From positions 580,466-644,465 of the forward strand of contig VFIW01000018.1 in assembly GCA_006386115.1 (NCBI GenBank): a stretch of 64,000 bases of DNA, written 5' to 3'. Every line of letters starts with the position of its first letter. Within the stretch, counting starts at the first letter, position 1. Below, one piece after another: positions 21,780 through 32,749 of the stretch. The translations under genes were made by a program, and so were the position numbers. The notes under the pieces were generated by a model. It did no database searches. It saw nothing but the letters and a program-made list of their open reading frames with translations, and was not told the origin of the DNA. This stretch comes from Globisporangium splendens (Eukaryota > Oomycota > Peronosporomycetes > Pythiales > Pythiaceae).

Positions 21780-23345
21780 ATGACGCCCGCCACACCAGCA
21801 GCCGTGCCTCTGCATGGTACGGAGCTCTTGGCGTTGATCGCGCCAAATGCGAGCATGAAGATCGTGCACGTCGCCGCGCTCCACGGTCCCATGACCGAGT
21901 TCCTGAAGTATCTGCCCATGGCGCTCGTGCGTACGTTCAACCGTCATCCGCGCATGCGCGCCAAGATGGTGGACGGCGAGGTGGCAACGGCGCAAATGCA
22001 CGCGCCGATCACGCTCGAGATCGTTGTCAAAGACGCGCTGCTCACGATCCGCGAATGCCCAAGCGACGATCTAGGAATGGAGACCAGCAGCAGTACTACG
22101 GGTTTTGTCTATAAACGCTCAGCATGGCAGGACTTCGTTGAGCGCGAGTGCGAGATCCCGATCGACCGCTTCGCGCGTTTCCCGTTCTACGTGCACGTGT
22201 GGCATGATCCGAGCCAGCGCCACGCGCGCGTGATGGTGTTTTCGGACCACTACATGTCCGACGGCACGTCGGGACTCGCAGTGTTGAACGATCTGATCGA
22301 GTTCGCGGCAACGCTGGCGCGCGGAGACGCGATTACGAAAGCAGACTTACCCTTCCAGCTGTCGCTGTACGATCTCTGGGTCGCTCCACGCGCCGCAGAG
22401 CTCCAAAGTAAGATTGAAAGTGTGTCCACCGACGCCAATTCTACACCAAAACCAGCGTTCCAGCACCTGATCCCGCTGCGAGCCGACCAGAAAGTTATTA
22501 CTGTTCCGGTCGTCGCGAACTCAAGCTCGGCGTGCTTTGGCGACGGCGCGCCAGACAACATGGCAGCGGCGCTGCGTCGTTGCAAGGAGGAAGGCGTGAC
22601 GTACTTCAGCGCGCTCGCGGCGGCCATCGTCGCAGCGCACTACTGCGTCGCCACCACATTGAAGAAGCAAGAAGGTCAGACGGGCAATCTGTTTTCAGGT
22701 GAAGCGCCGTTCAAGCTCTCAATGGAACTGGACTGCAATATGCGTCATCGTGTCACGCCGCCACTGCCTGCCGATCAAGTCGGCGCGTACTTTACTGTGT
22801 CCGACCTCGACAAATTTGCTTCGAAGGGAGTCCACATGAGCTCAACGCGGTTCTGGGACCTCGCGCGCCAGGTGAAGCGCGATCTGGACGCCAACCTGAG
22901 CAGTGCGATGTTCCCGATGCCGATTTTCATGATCGACAAGCGCATCGGCTCGACCCTGGCCGACCCGGATCCGTCGAAAAAGACCATGCGATCGATCCCG
23001 TCCGATGTCAACATCTCGAATATTGGGAAATACAAATACAATACGAAGCACGCTGTCGTCCCTGAGGTATCGTCCGATACTGCGAATGAGACGGAGTTGC
23101 TCACGATCGAGAGCGTGCACGTGTACAACTCGATGCCGCAGCGAGGACCGGGGACGATTATGTACGTGACGTCGCTGGAAAAATTCCACTACGCAATGAT
23201 GCACAAGTACGAGCACCAAGTCGGGCAGGATCTGTTCGCAGCATTCGTCGCGAGTGCCGAGCACATCGGCCAGGTTGAAAAGGAGGCAACGATGCTCCAT
23301 GTCGTTCAACAATTGCGGGAGACTTCGATGAAGTGTGGAAAATAG
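21780..23345 (+). CDS. HxxxDG-family acyltransferase (intact motif)
   Basis: A single-exon gene of 521 residues. The best-preserved member of the local family: the N-terminal block LPMALVRTFNRHPRMRAKMV, the motif FSDHYMSDGTSGLAVLND (about residue 145-165) with its His and Asp, and the C-terminal NISNIGKYKYN block. HxxxDG with a later SN-G strand is the pattern of the CoA-dependent acyltransferase/condensation superfamily, including alcohol O-acetyltransferases. No signal peptide or membrane helix is evident, so the product is probably cytoplasmic. It faces away from its two paralogues at 16.3-19.9 kb and is the likely relative of the relics at 7.0-7.9 kb. The substrate is unknown. Confidence 0.8.
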   Translation: MTPATPAAVPLHGTELLALIAPNASMKIVHVAALHGPMTEFLKYLPMALVRTFNRHPRMRAKMVDGEVATAQMHAPITLEIVVKDALLTIRECPSDDLGMETSSSTTGFVYKRSAWQDFVERECEIPIDRFARFPFYVHVWHDPSQRHARVMVFSDHYMSDGTSGLAVLNDLIEFAATLARGDAITKADLPFQLSLYDLWVAPRAAELQSKIESVSTDANSTPKPAFQHLIPLRADQKVITVPVVANSSSACFGDGAPDNMAAALRRCKEEGVTYFSALAAAIVAAHYCVATTLKKQEGQTGNLFSGEAPFKLSMELDCNMRHRVTPPLPADQVGAYFTVSDLDKFASKGVHMSSTRFWDLARQVKRDLDANLSSAMFPMPIFMIDKRIGSTLADPDPSKKTMRSIPSDVNISNIGKYKYNTKHAVVPEVSSDTANETELLTIESVHVYNSMPQRGPGTIMYVTSLEKFHYAMMHKYEHQVGQDLFAAFVASAEHIGQVEKEATMLHVVQQLRETSMKCGK

Positions 23346-23658
23346 TGGTACCAACACGGGAATGCCAATCTTGCCTATGGACAACAAGCACATTTCTTGC
23401 AGCAGACAGAGTTCAGAATACTCAATGAAAAAATAGATCATCTCTGCTATAATGCAGAAGCGCACCAGCCGATTTCGGAAGAATATTATGCAGCATTCAG
23501 TCCGAAAGTCAAGCAAAATGGTATTGTGCAAAAATCGTGAGGAGATACGTTAGAGAATTTCGCTGCTCACTTACGTGTACAAGCCGCGAGTGAGTTCAGT
23601 ACGATAGCCGAAACGCTCGAAAGCAATCCTGCAACGAAACCTTTGCATTAGATTCTAG
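23346..23658. other. Convergent intergenic gap
   Basis: About 310 A/T-rich bases between the 3' ends of the plus-strand acyltransferase and the minus-strand kinase gene. Nothing else is visible. Confidence 0.4.
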
Positions 23659-26600
23659 TTACGGTGCCACTGCCTGTCCCACACACACGCTTTTCTCGAA
23701 CTCTGAAATCTCAAACAGCTTGTTTACAACATACGACATGTTCACTCTCTGGGACGAATCCGTCTTGGTCATCAGCTCAACTAAATTCCACTGCTTGTCG
23801 CTCATGAACGCTGGACGTTTGGGGATTTTTCCCTTTTTCACATGGTACTTGACAGCATTAGGAAGCATATTGCTTCCCCATGGAATGACGCCTGTCACTG
23901 TCTCCAACACACACATCGCAAACGAATACACGTCCGATGCAAGTGAAGGTCGCTCGCCAGCCAGATACTCAGGCGACTTCCAGTGGACAGCACCCACCCG
24001 TTCCACATCGATCATGACTTCCGCTTCGTTCAACATTGCGCTAAGCCCAAAGTCAATCAGCTTCGCACTGCCGTCCATGCCAATGAGAATGTTATCACAT
24101 TTGAGATCATTGTGCGCGATGTTGAGACTGTGCACGTACTCCAGGCCGAGCGCAGCTTGGTGTAGCTTCTCCCACACCAGACGAACATTCCCAACACGCT
24201 TCGAAAATGCACTCAAGTCTCCATTCGGAGCATACTCACACACAAAATAGCGCTTGTCGATATGGCAGGCACCATACAGCTTCACAACTTGCGGGTGATT
24301 CATTCGGTACCACGTGTGAACTTCATGAAGAAAGAGCTCCGTAGACGTCGTACCGGGGTCATTTTCGTAACCCATAAACTTTACCACGACGGGGGGTATC
24401 CAGTCACACTCCTTTGTAGACTGCCCCAAACGCACCTTCGCCAAGCTTGTCGCCCTCTGAAAACGTTGGCTCTCGAAAAGGCAAGTACCACGCCGGTAAA
24501 CTAGTCGGTCCACCGTCCACGGGATTATCCGGTGAAGCGAACCTGGCCAGTGACACTGCTTCACTTTCCTTCTCTCCTTCTTCAGTTTGACTTTCGATGT
24601 TGTTTCCCCATAACCGCCCGTCGATGCTCGCTTGACTGCGTTTCCACCGGCGAATTGGATCATTTTCGTTGACCGAGAGACAATCTAGCAAGCGGTCCAG
24701 CTTCTCGTAGATCACATAGTGCGATTCCGCCACTTGCCGGCTTCTGGCAGCACGAGCAACAGATTTTTCCGGCACTGCCGTTCGCACATAGCGTTCAAAT
24801 TCGGATAAACACGAGCAGAGCTCTTGAACTTCAATGTCGGACGGCCGCTTTTGCGAAACCTTGAGTCGCTCAAACGCAAACTCTAATGCTGGATACACGT
24901 TCGTGCTCATCCAAGGAGATTCCGGAAACAGAGCGCATCGTCTTTGAATATTTTGTAGCATCTCCGGGATGGTCCCTCTGAGACCTGGAAGTTTTTCGTC
25001 TTCGATGTTTGCGAGTTCGACCTGGGCATTAAACTAAGAGATCAGACGTATAACCTCAACAATAACGACAAATGAACTCACTTCGTTGCATACCTTTGGA
25101 GAACCCTCGTCGACACTGGGAGACATGGATTCGTTTGTTGCAAACTGCTCCAAGTGATGCACAACGTAGGCGATACGCACACGCTCAGCCGGTTCAAAAG
25201 CGCACATTTTCATGACCAAGTCCCACTCGGAGTCACTCATATTCTGAGGACGTATATCATACAACCGTACAGGGCGTGCAGTGGTTCGGTCTTGCTTTGG
25301 TGTGGCAGCTTCTACAATGCACATCCCGAGTGCATAGATGTCGGACGCAAGAGACTTCTTTGGTCGGCGAATTCGTACTTCAGGTGATGTCCAAAGACTG
25401 TCAGTAATGAACATGCTATCGTCAACCTTGACAAAAAGCCCTCGGATTTTGGCTTTCTCATCTGAGCCAATCACAATATTCTCGCATCGGAGGTCGCCAT
25501 GGACGATTCCGCGTTGATGAAGATACTGTACACCCAGCGCTGCGTCACGTAGATACTTCCATACGAGTTGTTGGTCATCGTTCTGGGATTCTAATGCGTC
25601 CAGCATTCGTTCTCCATACTCACAGATAAACAACAGTGGCTGGTTGATGTGGCATGCACCAAAAAGCTTCTGGACGTTGGGGTGACTCAGTTGGTGCCAC
25701 CGTGATGCTCTGTCTTGAAAAATATGTTGCTGTTCGTAGACAGAACAGATCATCACTTGTATCTTCGCCCACTTTCCAGCTCCATTTTCTTCGTCAGTCT
25801 CGACATCTTCGGAAGGTATGAACCAAGCTGGAGCTCGCGGCGCTTCGTTCGTACAAGCATCAGCTAGACGAGCTGCGATATGCTCAAAATTGCGTACAAC
25901 CGTTGGGTCAGTGGCTCCTCTTGTACGTTTTTGAATCTCGTGGTCAAGACGGACGAGTACGTCGTACTTGTCTTCGTCCTTGTCAAGTCCATGAAGTAGG
26001 TCTTTGTCGGTTTGTAGCCGCTCGTAAATACGCTGGCAAGCACTTGCTTCGGCTTGAGGCCACTGATCCTTCCAGCTTCCAACATTTTGTACCAAATTCT
26101 GCAGCTCAGCAAAGTGATCCAGCTCTTCATGGAACTCACGAACCTTGTGTAAATATGTGGCACTAGTGATAAACCTCGAGAGTAAGCCGGCACTTTTTCC
26201 GAGTTGAAACAGCATTCGGCAGAACCGGAAAACAATCGTAGTGAAGGTCACAATGACGTCGGGGCTGTGGTCCATCAGTCCATTCTCCAGCAAAGAGCAA
26301 ATGGCATCTAGTCGCTGCAAGACTCCACACAGCACTTGGCCAAACTCGTCTGATGTTTCGCACAGTTCTCTCATGGTTTTCAAAGTACCACTGAGTAGAG
26401 GAGTTTCACAGTCTGATGACCTATGCGAGAATAAACTCATCTCGCTCGTCAGAAGTAACTGGACGCCAGAAGCATAACCCCATCGAGAAACAGATATCAA
26501 TGGAGTCTCTCCATCTGCGGCTCGGACGTTCACGCTTGCTCCAGCTTCAATCAGCAATTTAAACGACTTCATATCACCTTTCCGTCCAGCCAGAGTCAGG

Positions 26601-27448
26601 CACGTTTCACATCCAAAGCCTGGTCCGGTTGGAATGACCGTTCCATTTGGAGATGCCCCCGCTTTGATCAATTGCGCAATAACTGAATGGGCTCGAGACT
26701 GCGTAGCATACCAAAGAGGTGTTCTTCCTTCACTGTCCTTCTCGTCAAGTGCTGCACCCGCATCGATCAAATCGTTGATTTTTGCATGGTCTCGATGCTT
26801 AACAGCATACAAGAGAGGTGCTCTTCCGTCTTCGTCCTTCACATCGACTGACGCGCCAGCTGACATCAATAGCTGCATGCTAGACCTGTCACCTCGTGCA
26901 GCAGCATACGAAAGAGGACTTCTTTTTTCTTTGTCCTTTTGATCGATAGTTGCACCTGCTGAGATAAGTAGCTGTATGCTTGTGTTGTCACCACTTGATG
27001 CTGCATAGTGAAGAGGAGTTCGTTCCCGCTTGTCCTTCCCATCGATTGATGCGCCTGCTGATATCAGTAGCTGCATACTCGAACTGTCGCCACACTGAGC
27101 AGCATAACACAACGGCGTTCTTCCAGCTTCGTCCTTCTCGTCGACTGATGCGCCTGCTGCGATCAGTATGTCGACGCTCACACTGTCACCACGTGCAGCC
27201 GCATATGCAAGGAGCGTTCTTTCCTTTTCGTCCTTCTCGTCGACTGACACACCTTCTGCAACCGACACTTGAGCCATCGTTGAATTGGTATCTCCTGCAG
27301 TGGCATGCGAAAGAGGCGTTCTGCCGTGTTCAGTCTTGCTGTTCACTGAGGTGAAGGTGGTTTCACTTGCGAGAACGACTTGAGGGTTCTTCGCACTGGG
27401 ATCGCCGCCGGGACGACTCTCCCCTTCCGTCAATGTCGAGCGCTGCAT
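23659..27448 (-). CDS. Ankyrin repeat protein with tandem pseudokinase and kinase domains, frameshifted
   Basis: Exon 1 is 25082-27448 and exon 2 is 23659-25021, joined across a 60-nt GT-AG intron (donor GTGAGT) in phase. I count about nine ankyrin repeats of 33 residues in the N-terminal 300 residues, many reading ASxDEKDxxGRTPL. Then two units follow, each a helical region plus a kinase fold. The first kinase lacks the VAIK Lys and DFG (the catalytic loop reads HGDLRCEN), so it is a pseudokinase. The second has GEGAFGAVYKG, VVVKF, HNDLKCDN and IDFGLS, as active TKL-type kinases do. The frame changes by one base between GAVYK and VVVKF, at about 24,402-24,425. If the join is wrong these are two adjacent genes. 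The start at 27526 is an alternative. Confidence 0.65.
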
Positions 27449-28430
27449 CTCGCTTCCCGTTTTCTCCTTCGCGCGACTTGCTCTGCGGCAACGCACATTT
27501 GGAGCATACAGTGTGAACAACAACAACCGATTTAGACTAGATGGGATATGTTAGGTGGTGATCAATGGAGGGAGATAACGAACCGTTGCGTTTGTGTGGC
27601 GCTTCTGTTGCCAGCACGGAGCGTCGATGTTCGCGGCGTACTAGCAAAAGACAAATGCGAGCAGGAGGAAGGAGGAACCATGAATGCAGCAGTGGGAAAG
27701 CGCTTCCTAGACTTGATCTCCATGTTAACGACAGTCGTTTTTAGCAACGTATGGCATAGTGGCGTTGCTCCATGTGCAGTAAATACCCTGAATGCTTTGT
27801 TCCTGCCACCAACTCGGTCGCTAAAGCGAGGTAACTCAGCTGTTTGCAGCATCGGGTTCGATGAGGGGCCAACCAAGTCATTTGTGCTTGAAGTACCTCG
27901 CAGATATTAGCGATACTGCTCTGCATCTCGTGCGGCGACTTCGATTATTGGTGCATCTCGAAAAAATCCACCAGGCGCGCTTGCCTACAAGGCTGATGCA
28001 TCGTTGCGTTAGACTATCGAGAGGAACGTTTCACTGCTTCGCTCGTGACGTCGCAAGCAAGAGGTATTGATTTGCCACGTTCGCAATGTAGGCGGGCACT
28101 GTACCTCGAAACCCAAAGCTCAGCCAGAAGCCCCCATAGTGCGTTGTGCAAGCGACTCCTGCTCCGCCTACCATTTGGATTGGCTCACATTGTAGCTTCA
28201 GCGCAGCAAGACCATCACTCACACCTTCACAGAGCTTGACAGTACGACCATCACTCTACTTTCCATTTTGCACCCATTTCTCTCTCCTTGTTTTTCTTCC
28301 AGATCTCGTTCCAAGTGGCGTTCTTCCATTGCTCTTTAGCTGCTGCTCACAATCCAATTCGCCACTACAGCCACACAAGCGTCTTCTCTCCATTCATCTC
28401 TCTCCCATCACCCCAGCGTCTGCATCAGCC
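27449..28430. other. Divergent intergenic region, about 1 kb
   Basis: It lies between the 5' ends of the ankyrin-kinase gene and the RBR gene. Small open frames (for example 27,548-27,910 on the plus strand) lack recognisable motifs. A pyrimidine-rich tract at 28,255-28,420 runs up to the RBR start codon, as is common at oomycete transcription starts. Confidence 0.4.
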
Positions 28431-29792
28431 ATGGAGTGTCAGATCTGCTTTGAGATCGAAGGCAGCGACGGATCCACTGGCACCAGCATGATCACGCAGA
28501 TCTGTGGACAGCCTGAATGTGTTGGGTCCATCTGCCCGACGTGCCTGACGAGCCACGTCCGCGTAGCGCTCGATGGCTGCTACGCAGGCGTGCTGCCAAA
28601 GGTGCGCTGTCCGTTCTGCCTGGTGCCTCTGAACAAGACCCAGTGGATGACCCACATCGACGTCACCAACGAAGATACCAAGATACTGACGCTCGGTCGA
28701 TACGAGACGTTTTGCAAGAAGGCGTGCTCGTTCCAGGCGCCGTGCTGCCACAAGGTCGATTACACACACTTGCGGTGCGAAGACATGTCGAGCATAACGG
28801 CGATCGATCGTGTCGTCGTCCTTGCCACCCCGAGAGTCGCGAGTGAGGAACCAGAGTCGGCTCCACCATCGAGCGACGAGACCAACGGTGGCGATGAAAG
28901 CAATGTCGCGGAGATTCCGAAGGAACTCACAGCTCTGTGCCGAGAGTTTTGCTTCCACCGAGCGAACAGTCGCAGCGTGATTCAATCGGTGCTCGAGACG
29001 TGTGACAAGCGCGATGCAGCGGATAAGACTGCTGCTGGGTTTCTCGTTCAGAAGCTGCTCGATCAGATCATGGACGACGAGCGACGCGCGACGCTGCTGC
29101 TCTCGTACTTGTACTTGCGTCCATTGAGCCAAACGCACTGCTGCAAGACCAACTTTTGCTTCAACTGCAAGCGCAGCGGTCATCACGAGAAATGCGATGT
29201 CAACGAGATCCAAGTCGATGAGTGTTTGGTCCAGTGCCGCAGCTGCCGCATCATGATCTTGAAGGTCGAAGGTTGCGACTCTGTGACGTGCGTTTGCGGG
29301 TTTTCCATGGCTTGGATTCGAGAAACGGTGAATTACAAACTGTACCGGAAACAACTGGTGCCACTGGATTACTTCGATACCAAACGCTTCGAAGAATGGG
29401 ACAAATGGCGCCAGCACCTTCGCAACGTTTCATCAAACCTTCAGTCAAGGCTGCGAGACATTGAGGTGCGCCAGTTTACCATACGATACGCCACATTGTT
29501 CCGAAAAGCCTTCTTGGACAAGATCTGGTCCTACAAGAAGCGTGTGTGCGTTCGGAAATTGGTTGGTTGTATCCCAAAGAAAGCGCGGGACGCCGAAATG
29601 CGACGGTGGCTGGCACAGTACACGCCGTTGCTTCGAAAGGGCTTCGGTGCCTATATTTGCTGGTTCAAGCGGGTGCATTTGTACGCCGCGTTTCGAGATG
29701 AGCTCTTCTGGAAGACGTACTACAAGAACCACCCGTGGGAGTTAGAAGAGCAGCACGAGTTCAAGACCGCTGTGCTCAAGATCAATTTATGA
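28431..29792 (+). CDS. RBR (RING-IBR-RING)-type E3 ubiquitin ligase-like protein
   Basis: A single-exon gene of 453 residues; the ATG at 28431 (context AGCCATGG) is preferred over frames open farther upstream because coding signal starts with CQICFEIEG. RING1 spans residues 3-65 (CQIC, CGQPEC, CPTCL, CPFCLVPL). A middle Cys/His cluster HCCKTNFCFNCKRSGHHEKC is IBR-like. A RING2-like segment follows, with CRSC and EGCDSVTCVCG. RBR ligases pass ubiquitin through a Cys in RING2. The last 150 residues are basic and aromatic with no known domain. A broken relative occurs at 44,850-45,677. Zinc-ligand spacing is atypical, so the class call is moderate. Confidence 0.65.
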   Translation: MECQICFEIEGSDGSTGTSMITQICGQPECVGSICPTCLTSHVRVALDGCYAGVLPKVRCPFCLVPLNKTQWMTHIDVTNEDTKILTLGRYETFCKKACSFQAPCCHKVDYTHLRCEDMSSITAIDRVVVLATPRVASEEPESAPPSSDETNGGDESNVAEIPKELTALCREFCFHRANSRSVIQSVLETCDKRDAADKTAAGFLVQKLLDQIMDDERRATLLLSYLYLRPLSQTHCCKTNFCFNCKRSGHHEKCDVNEIQVDECLVQCRSCRIMILKVEGCDSVTCVCGFSMAWIRETVNYKLYRKQLVPLDYFDTKRFEEWDKWRQHLRNVSSNLQSRLRDIEVRQFTIRYATLFRKAFLDKIWSYKKRVCVRKLVGCIPKKARDAEMRRWLAQYTPLLRKGFGAYICWFKRVHLYAAFRDELFWKTYYKNHPWELEEQHEFKTAVLKINL

Positions 29793-30297
29793 AAGTATTG
29801 AAGGAAACCGAAAGAGGAATCGCTTCGTCTTGTTATCAATAAATACATGTGCATGTGATAAATTTCGCTCGTAAGCTCGTAAGCTCGTAAGCCTGGCGTT
29901 CAATGGCTGCACTATACCATTGAATCAAATTGCTGCCTGGCTAGTGGGAGTGTGCCTTCTTCTTCACATACTGCAACTGCAATCAGACATTTTAAGATTT
30001 CATTGCCATGACCACGGAGCTCGGCACTTCGCGACGTAGTTGCAGTCGTCTATTCATTCTGGAAGACGAGATCGGGCGACGCGCCTTGCAAACTGTCTCT
30101 TGGATGGCAAACTTTCTGTCGCGTGCAAGGAAATAGCAAAGCGAGTGAGGATTTTTCCTAGGCTTCATGACCAAAGAAGGCGATGTAGTAAGTGTGATAA
30201 CGATAGCACCAACACAATGGACGCACTGCAAATCGAGAGGAACTCGGCCACTCAGGACCACACGTCAAAGACAGTCGAGTTGTTTTTGAGATTCTCT
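29793..30297. other. Convergent intergenic gap with a small tandem octamer
   Basis: About 500 bases between the 3' ends of the RBR gene and the IF3 gene. The octamer GCTCGTAA is repeated three times in a row at 29,867-29,890. A polyadenylation-like AATAAA occurs near 29,838. No gene seen. Confidence 0.4.
29867..29890. repeat. Three tandem copies of an 8-bp unit
   Basis: GCTCGTAA is repeated three times without change. It is a minor microsatellite-like repeat in the gap after the RBR gene. Confidence 0.7.
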
Positions 30298-31163
30298 CTA
30301 TTTAGTTGGGGCTGCGGGTGCGAAATAGGTATACACGCCGCCAAATTGCTCCCGTGGAGCCTGGTCGGCGACGCCCACGTCTACGCCGATGCTCTCCTCG
30401 ATGAGCTTGATCTGCTCTAGCGATTTGGTCTTCAGATGGTACTGTTGCGCAAACTTGACCGTGACTTTCACTTTATGACCCTTGGTCAAGAACTTTTTCA
30501 CTTGCTCCACCTTCACTTTGATATCGTGGCCCTACAAAGCGTAAAAGAGCCCACAGCCAGTCATTTAACGCTGTTAGTTAACGAATTCTGTGGGTCCAAT
30601 AAGAAGGCAAACAGCCCAACAAGTAATAACGGAGACCGACCGTGGGCAAATGAATGACGTACCTCGATCTTAACGCCGAACACGACCTCCTTGTCCTGCT
30701 TGGGCTTCTGCGGCTTGGCGGCCTTCTTCATCGAGAAGAGGCGCTTCTTGGCGTCAAACATGCGGCACACGACCTGGTCGCCGTTCGACGACACCTGCAC
30801 GAGGTCGACGCCACGCTTCTTGGCCTCAGCCAGCGCCTGGTTCACGGGCACGTTCGGCATGATCTTGCCGTCGTCGTCCACCAGCTGCACGACACGCGCC
30901 TGGATGTCGCCGTTCACGACGCCCCACTTGGACTTGGCGCTCGAGAACCACCGTGCATGGGTCGGAGTCAAGGTCGTCGTCGACGTTGTGGTCGTGAATG
31001 GCAATGACACAAAGGTATGATCGCGGATGCCGCACAGCAGCGCAGCACTGCGCGCTTTGCCATCGGTGCCAGCACCAGCAGTAGAATTGGCGACAGGCGC
31101 ACGCATGGCGCGGCGCATGGCGGGCGCGCACCGCCGTGAGAGAGCTGCGAGCGCCGTCGTCAT
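30298..31163 (-). CDS. Mitochondrial translation initiation factor IF-3
   Basis: Two exons, 30663-31163 and 30298-30531, joined across a 131-nt GT-AG intron, give 244 residues. The N-terminal about 75 residues are rich in Arg, Ala, Ser and Thr with few acids, as in mitochondrial presequences, ending near ARWFSS. The IF3 N domain follows (NGDIQARVVQLVDDDGK, NQALAEAKKRGVDLVQVS, VCRMFDAKK), then the C domain (VVFGVKIE-GHDIKVKVEQVKKFL across the splice, KGHKVKVTVKF). IF-3 keeps ribosomal subunits apart and checks start codon pairing; here in mitochondria. Start chosen for the presequence. It runs head to head with nothing close; eIF2-alpha lies upstream on the same strand. Confidence 0.9.
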
Positions 31164-31729
31164 CCCAATGTCGTGATCTCGAACTGCGTTGCCCCCTGCA
31201 CACTGCTTGGCCACCACACCGAGCCAGAAAAATGGACCGCAGTGATCAAAAACCTCTTCTTGTGCATACTTTAGCAAACCAGTAAATAACGGTATGCATC
31301 TGCAAAGGATAAATCGAGAAAGATATAGATTGGCTAAAAATGGATGTAATTTGCAATGATACGGTGATGCATTGGCTAGAATATATGATTTATTTGCATG
31401 TTTAACCAATCATGTGCGAGTCATTATACTGTGAAATTGCTATGGAGCATGCAGATTCGACGACAGCAGCATGTTGACAGCGCTGCCGTAGACGAATGGA
31501 CCGATCTCTTGGTGCTATTTCACACACACTAAAGCCCACATACTCATTACAAGTCAAGTCCGAAAGGCATCACGTTATCTGCGCTCACATACGCTCAAGG
31601 CGAGTTCTGCCTTCGAGTCCTGACGATGGAAGCGAGCATCCTAAAAAATGCCAGCTCATGCGCCGGCACCAGCCACACGCACTCCCGCAAAAGAGACTCG
31701 TGTGCTGTGTTACTGCTGTCTTTGTTCCT
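31164..31729. promoter_or_regulatory. Promoter region of the IF3 gene with CCAAT boxes
   Basis: This gap holds ATTGG or CCAAT at 31,329, 31,371 and 31,406, in an A/T-rich setting about 165-245 bases before the IF3 start codon. The left part also takes the 3' end of the eIF2-alpha gene on the right side. No gene is apparent. Regulatory role inferred. Confidence 0.35.
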
Positions 31730-32749
31730 CTAAACATCTTCGGCCGCGTCGCCATCTACTTGGCGGTTCTCGATCTCGAGCTTCTCGATCATCTGCAAAA
31801 ACTCCTTCTCCTCGTTCACGCTCACCACCTTTGGCTCCATCTTGATCGACATCGAGCCCTTCTTGGCCGTGATGTGTTCCCGCACAACCTCGATGGCTTC
31901 CTGCAGCTTCTGGATACCCTTCTGCTTGTCCAGCGTGCTCGTCGTCATGACGTACATCGGCGGCGCGATCAACTTCACCTTGACCGGGATCTCGTCCGTG
32001 CTCGTCGCTTGCGCGGCTTGCAGCGCCGAGCGGATCGCCTCAATGCCTTCGTACGTGAAGCATGTCACCTCGATATCGGCACGCACCTTGATCGGCTGTG
32101 GGGTCAAGCGACGACGGATGTGCGCCTTCAGCGACGTCAGGATCTCTGGCGTGATGTCGAGGCCGTCGAACACCGAGTCGTCCGTGATGCCCATCTTGAA
32201 CACATCGTAGCAGTGCACGTACTCGACCTTCTTGTCGTCCTCGTTCTCGTTCTCGATCTTAAACTTCTTGTACAGCGGCCACGCGATCTTTTCGTAGAGC
32301 TCCTCGATCTCGAGACCCGAGTCCTGCGACACCTGACGCAGCACGCCGTGCACGGTCTTGGCTTTGTTGTATCGTTCTTCGCACTTGGCGATATCTTCCG
32401 GGGACACACGGCGCTTCGACAGATCGATGTACCCCTTCTCCTTGTCCACACGCAGCACCATCACGACCTCGTTCTTGCCGACACGGATGAGCTTGTTGAT
32501 CGAACGGATACGACGACGCGACAGCTCCGACAACAGAATCATACCCTCAATGTTGTTGTACTCGAGCAGCGACACGTACGCACCCATTTCTGCGATCGAG
32601 CGCACGTTCACCATCACCAGCTCGTCGATCTCCGGGTACTTTTGCTCGTAGAAGCGGCATTGCAGCTGGATGATTTCCGCCGACGCGTTCGGGTCTTCGA
32701 GGCCGGCGCCGGCGGCGTTCGCAGCGGCAGGGGCGTCAGCAGCAGACAT
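31730..32749 (-). CDS. Translation initiation factor eIF2 subunit alpha
   Basis: A single-exon gene of 339 residues; ATG at 32749 chosen because it gives the standard N-terminus before the S1 domain. The S1 fold (about residues 35-110) includes MVNVRSIAEMGAYVSLLEYN, and the regulatory loop LLSELSRRRIRSINKLIRVG keeps the Ser that eIF2-alpha kinases phosphorylate. The central helical domain and the C-terminal alpha-beta domain (VREHITAKKG, MIEKLE) follow, ending in an acidic tail. eIF2 delivers initiator tRNA to the 40S ribosome; phosphorylation of this subunit shuts down translation under stress. Length matches the family (about 315-340). A Ala-rich N-terminal extension of about 20 residues is present. 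Confidence 0.95.
   Translation of the reverse strand: MSAADAPAAANAAGAGLEDPNASAEIIQLQCRFYEQKYPEIDELVMVNVRSIAEMGAYVSLLEYNNIEGMILLSELSRRRIRSINKLIRVGKNEVVMVLRVDKEKGYIDLSKRRVSPEDIAKCEERYNKAKTVHGVLRQVSQDSGLEIEELYEKIAWPLYKKFKIENENEDDKKVEYVHCYDVFKMGITDDSVFDGLDITPEILTSLKAHIRRRLTPQPIKVRADIEVTCFTYEGIEAIRSALQAAQATSTDEIPVKVKLIAPPMYVMTTSTLDKQKGIQKLQEAIEVVREHITAKKGSMSIKMEPKVVSVNEEKEFLQMIEKLEIENRQVDGDAAEDV

Noticed and set aside
29890..29960. tRNA-like words (minus-strand TTCAATGGTATAGTGCA)
   Set aside because: It resembles an A-box region, but no acceptor stem, anticodon arm or T-arm with GGTTCGA can be folded around it.
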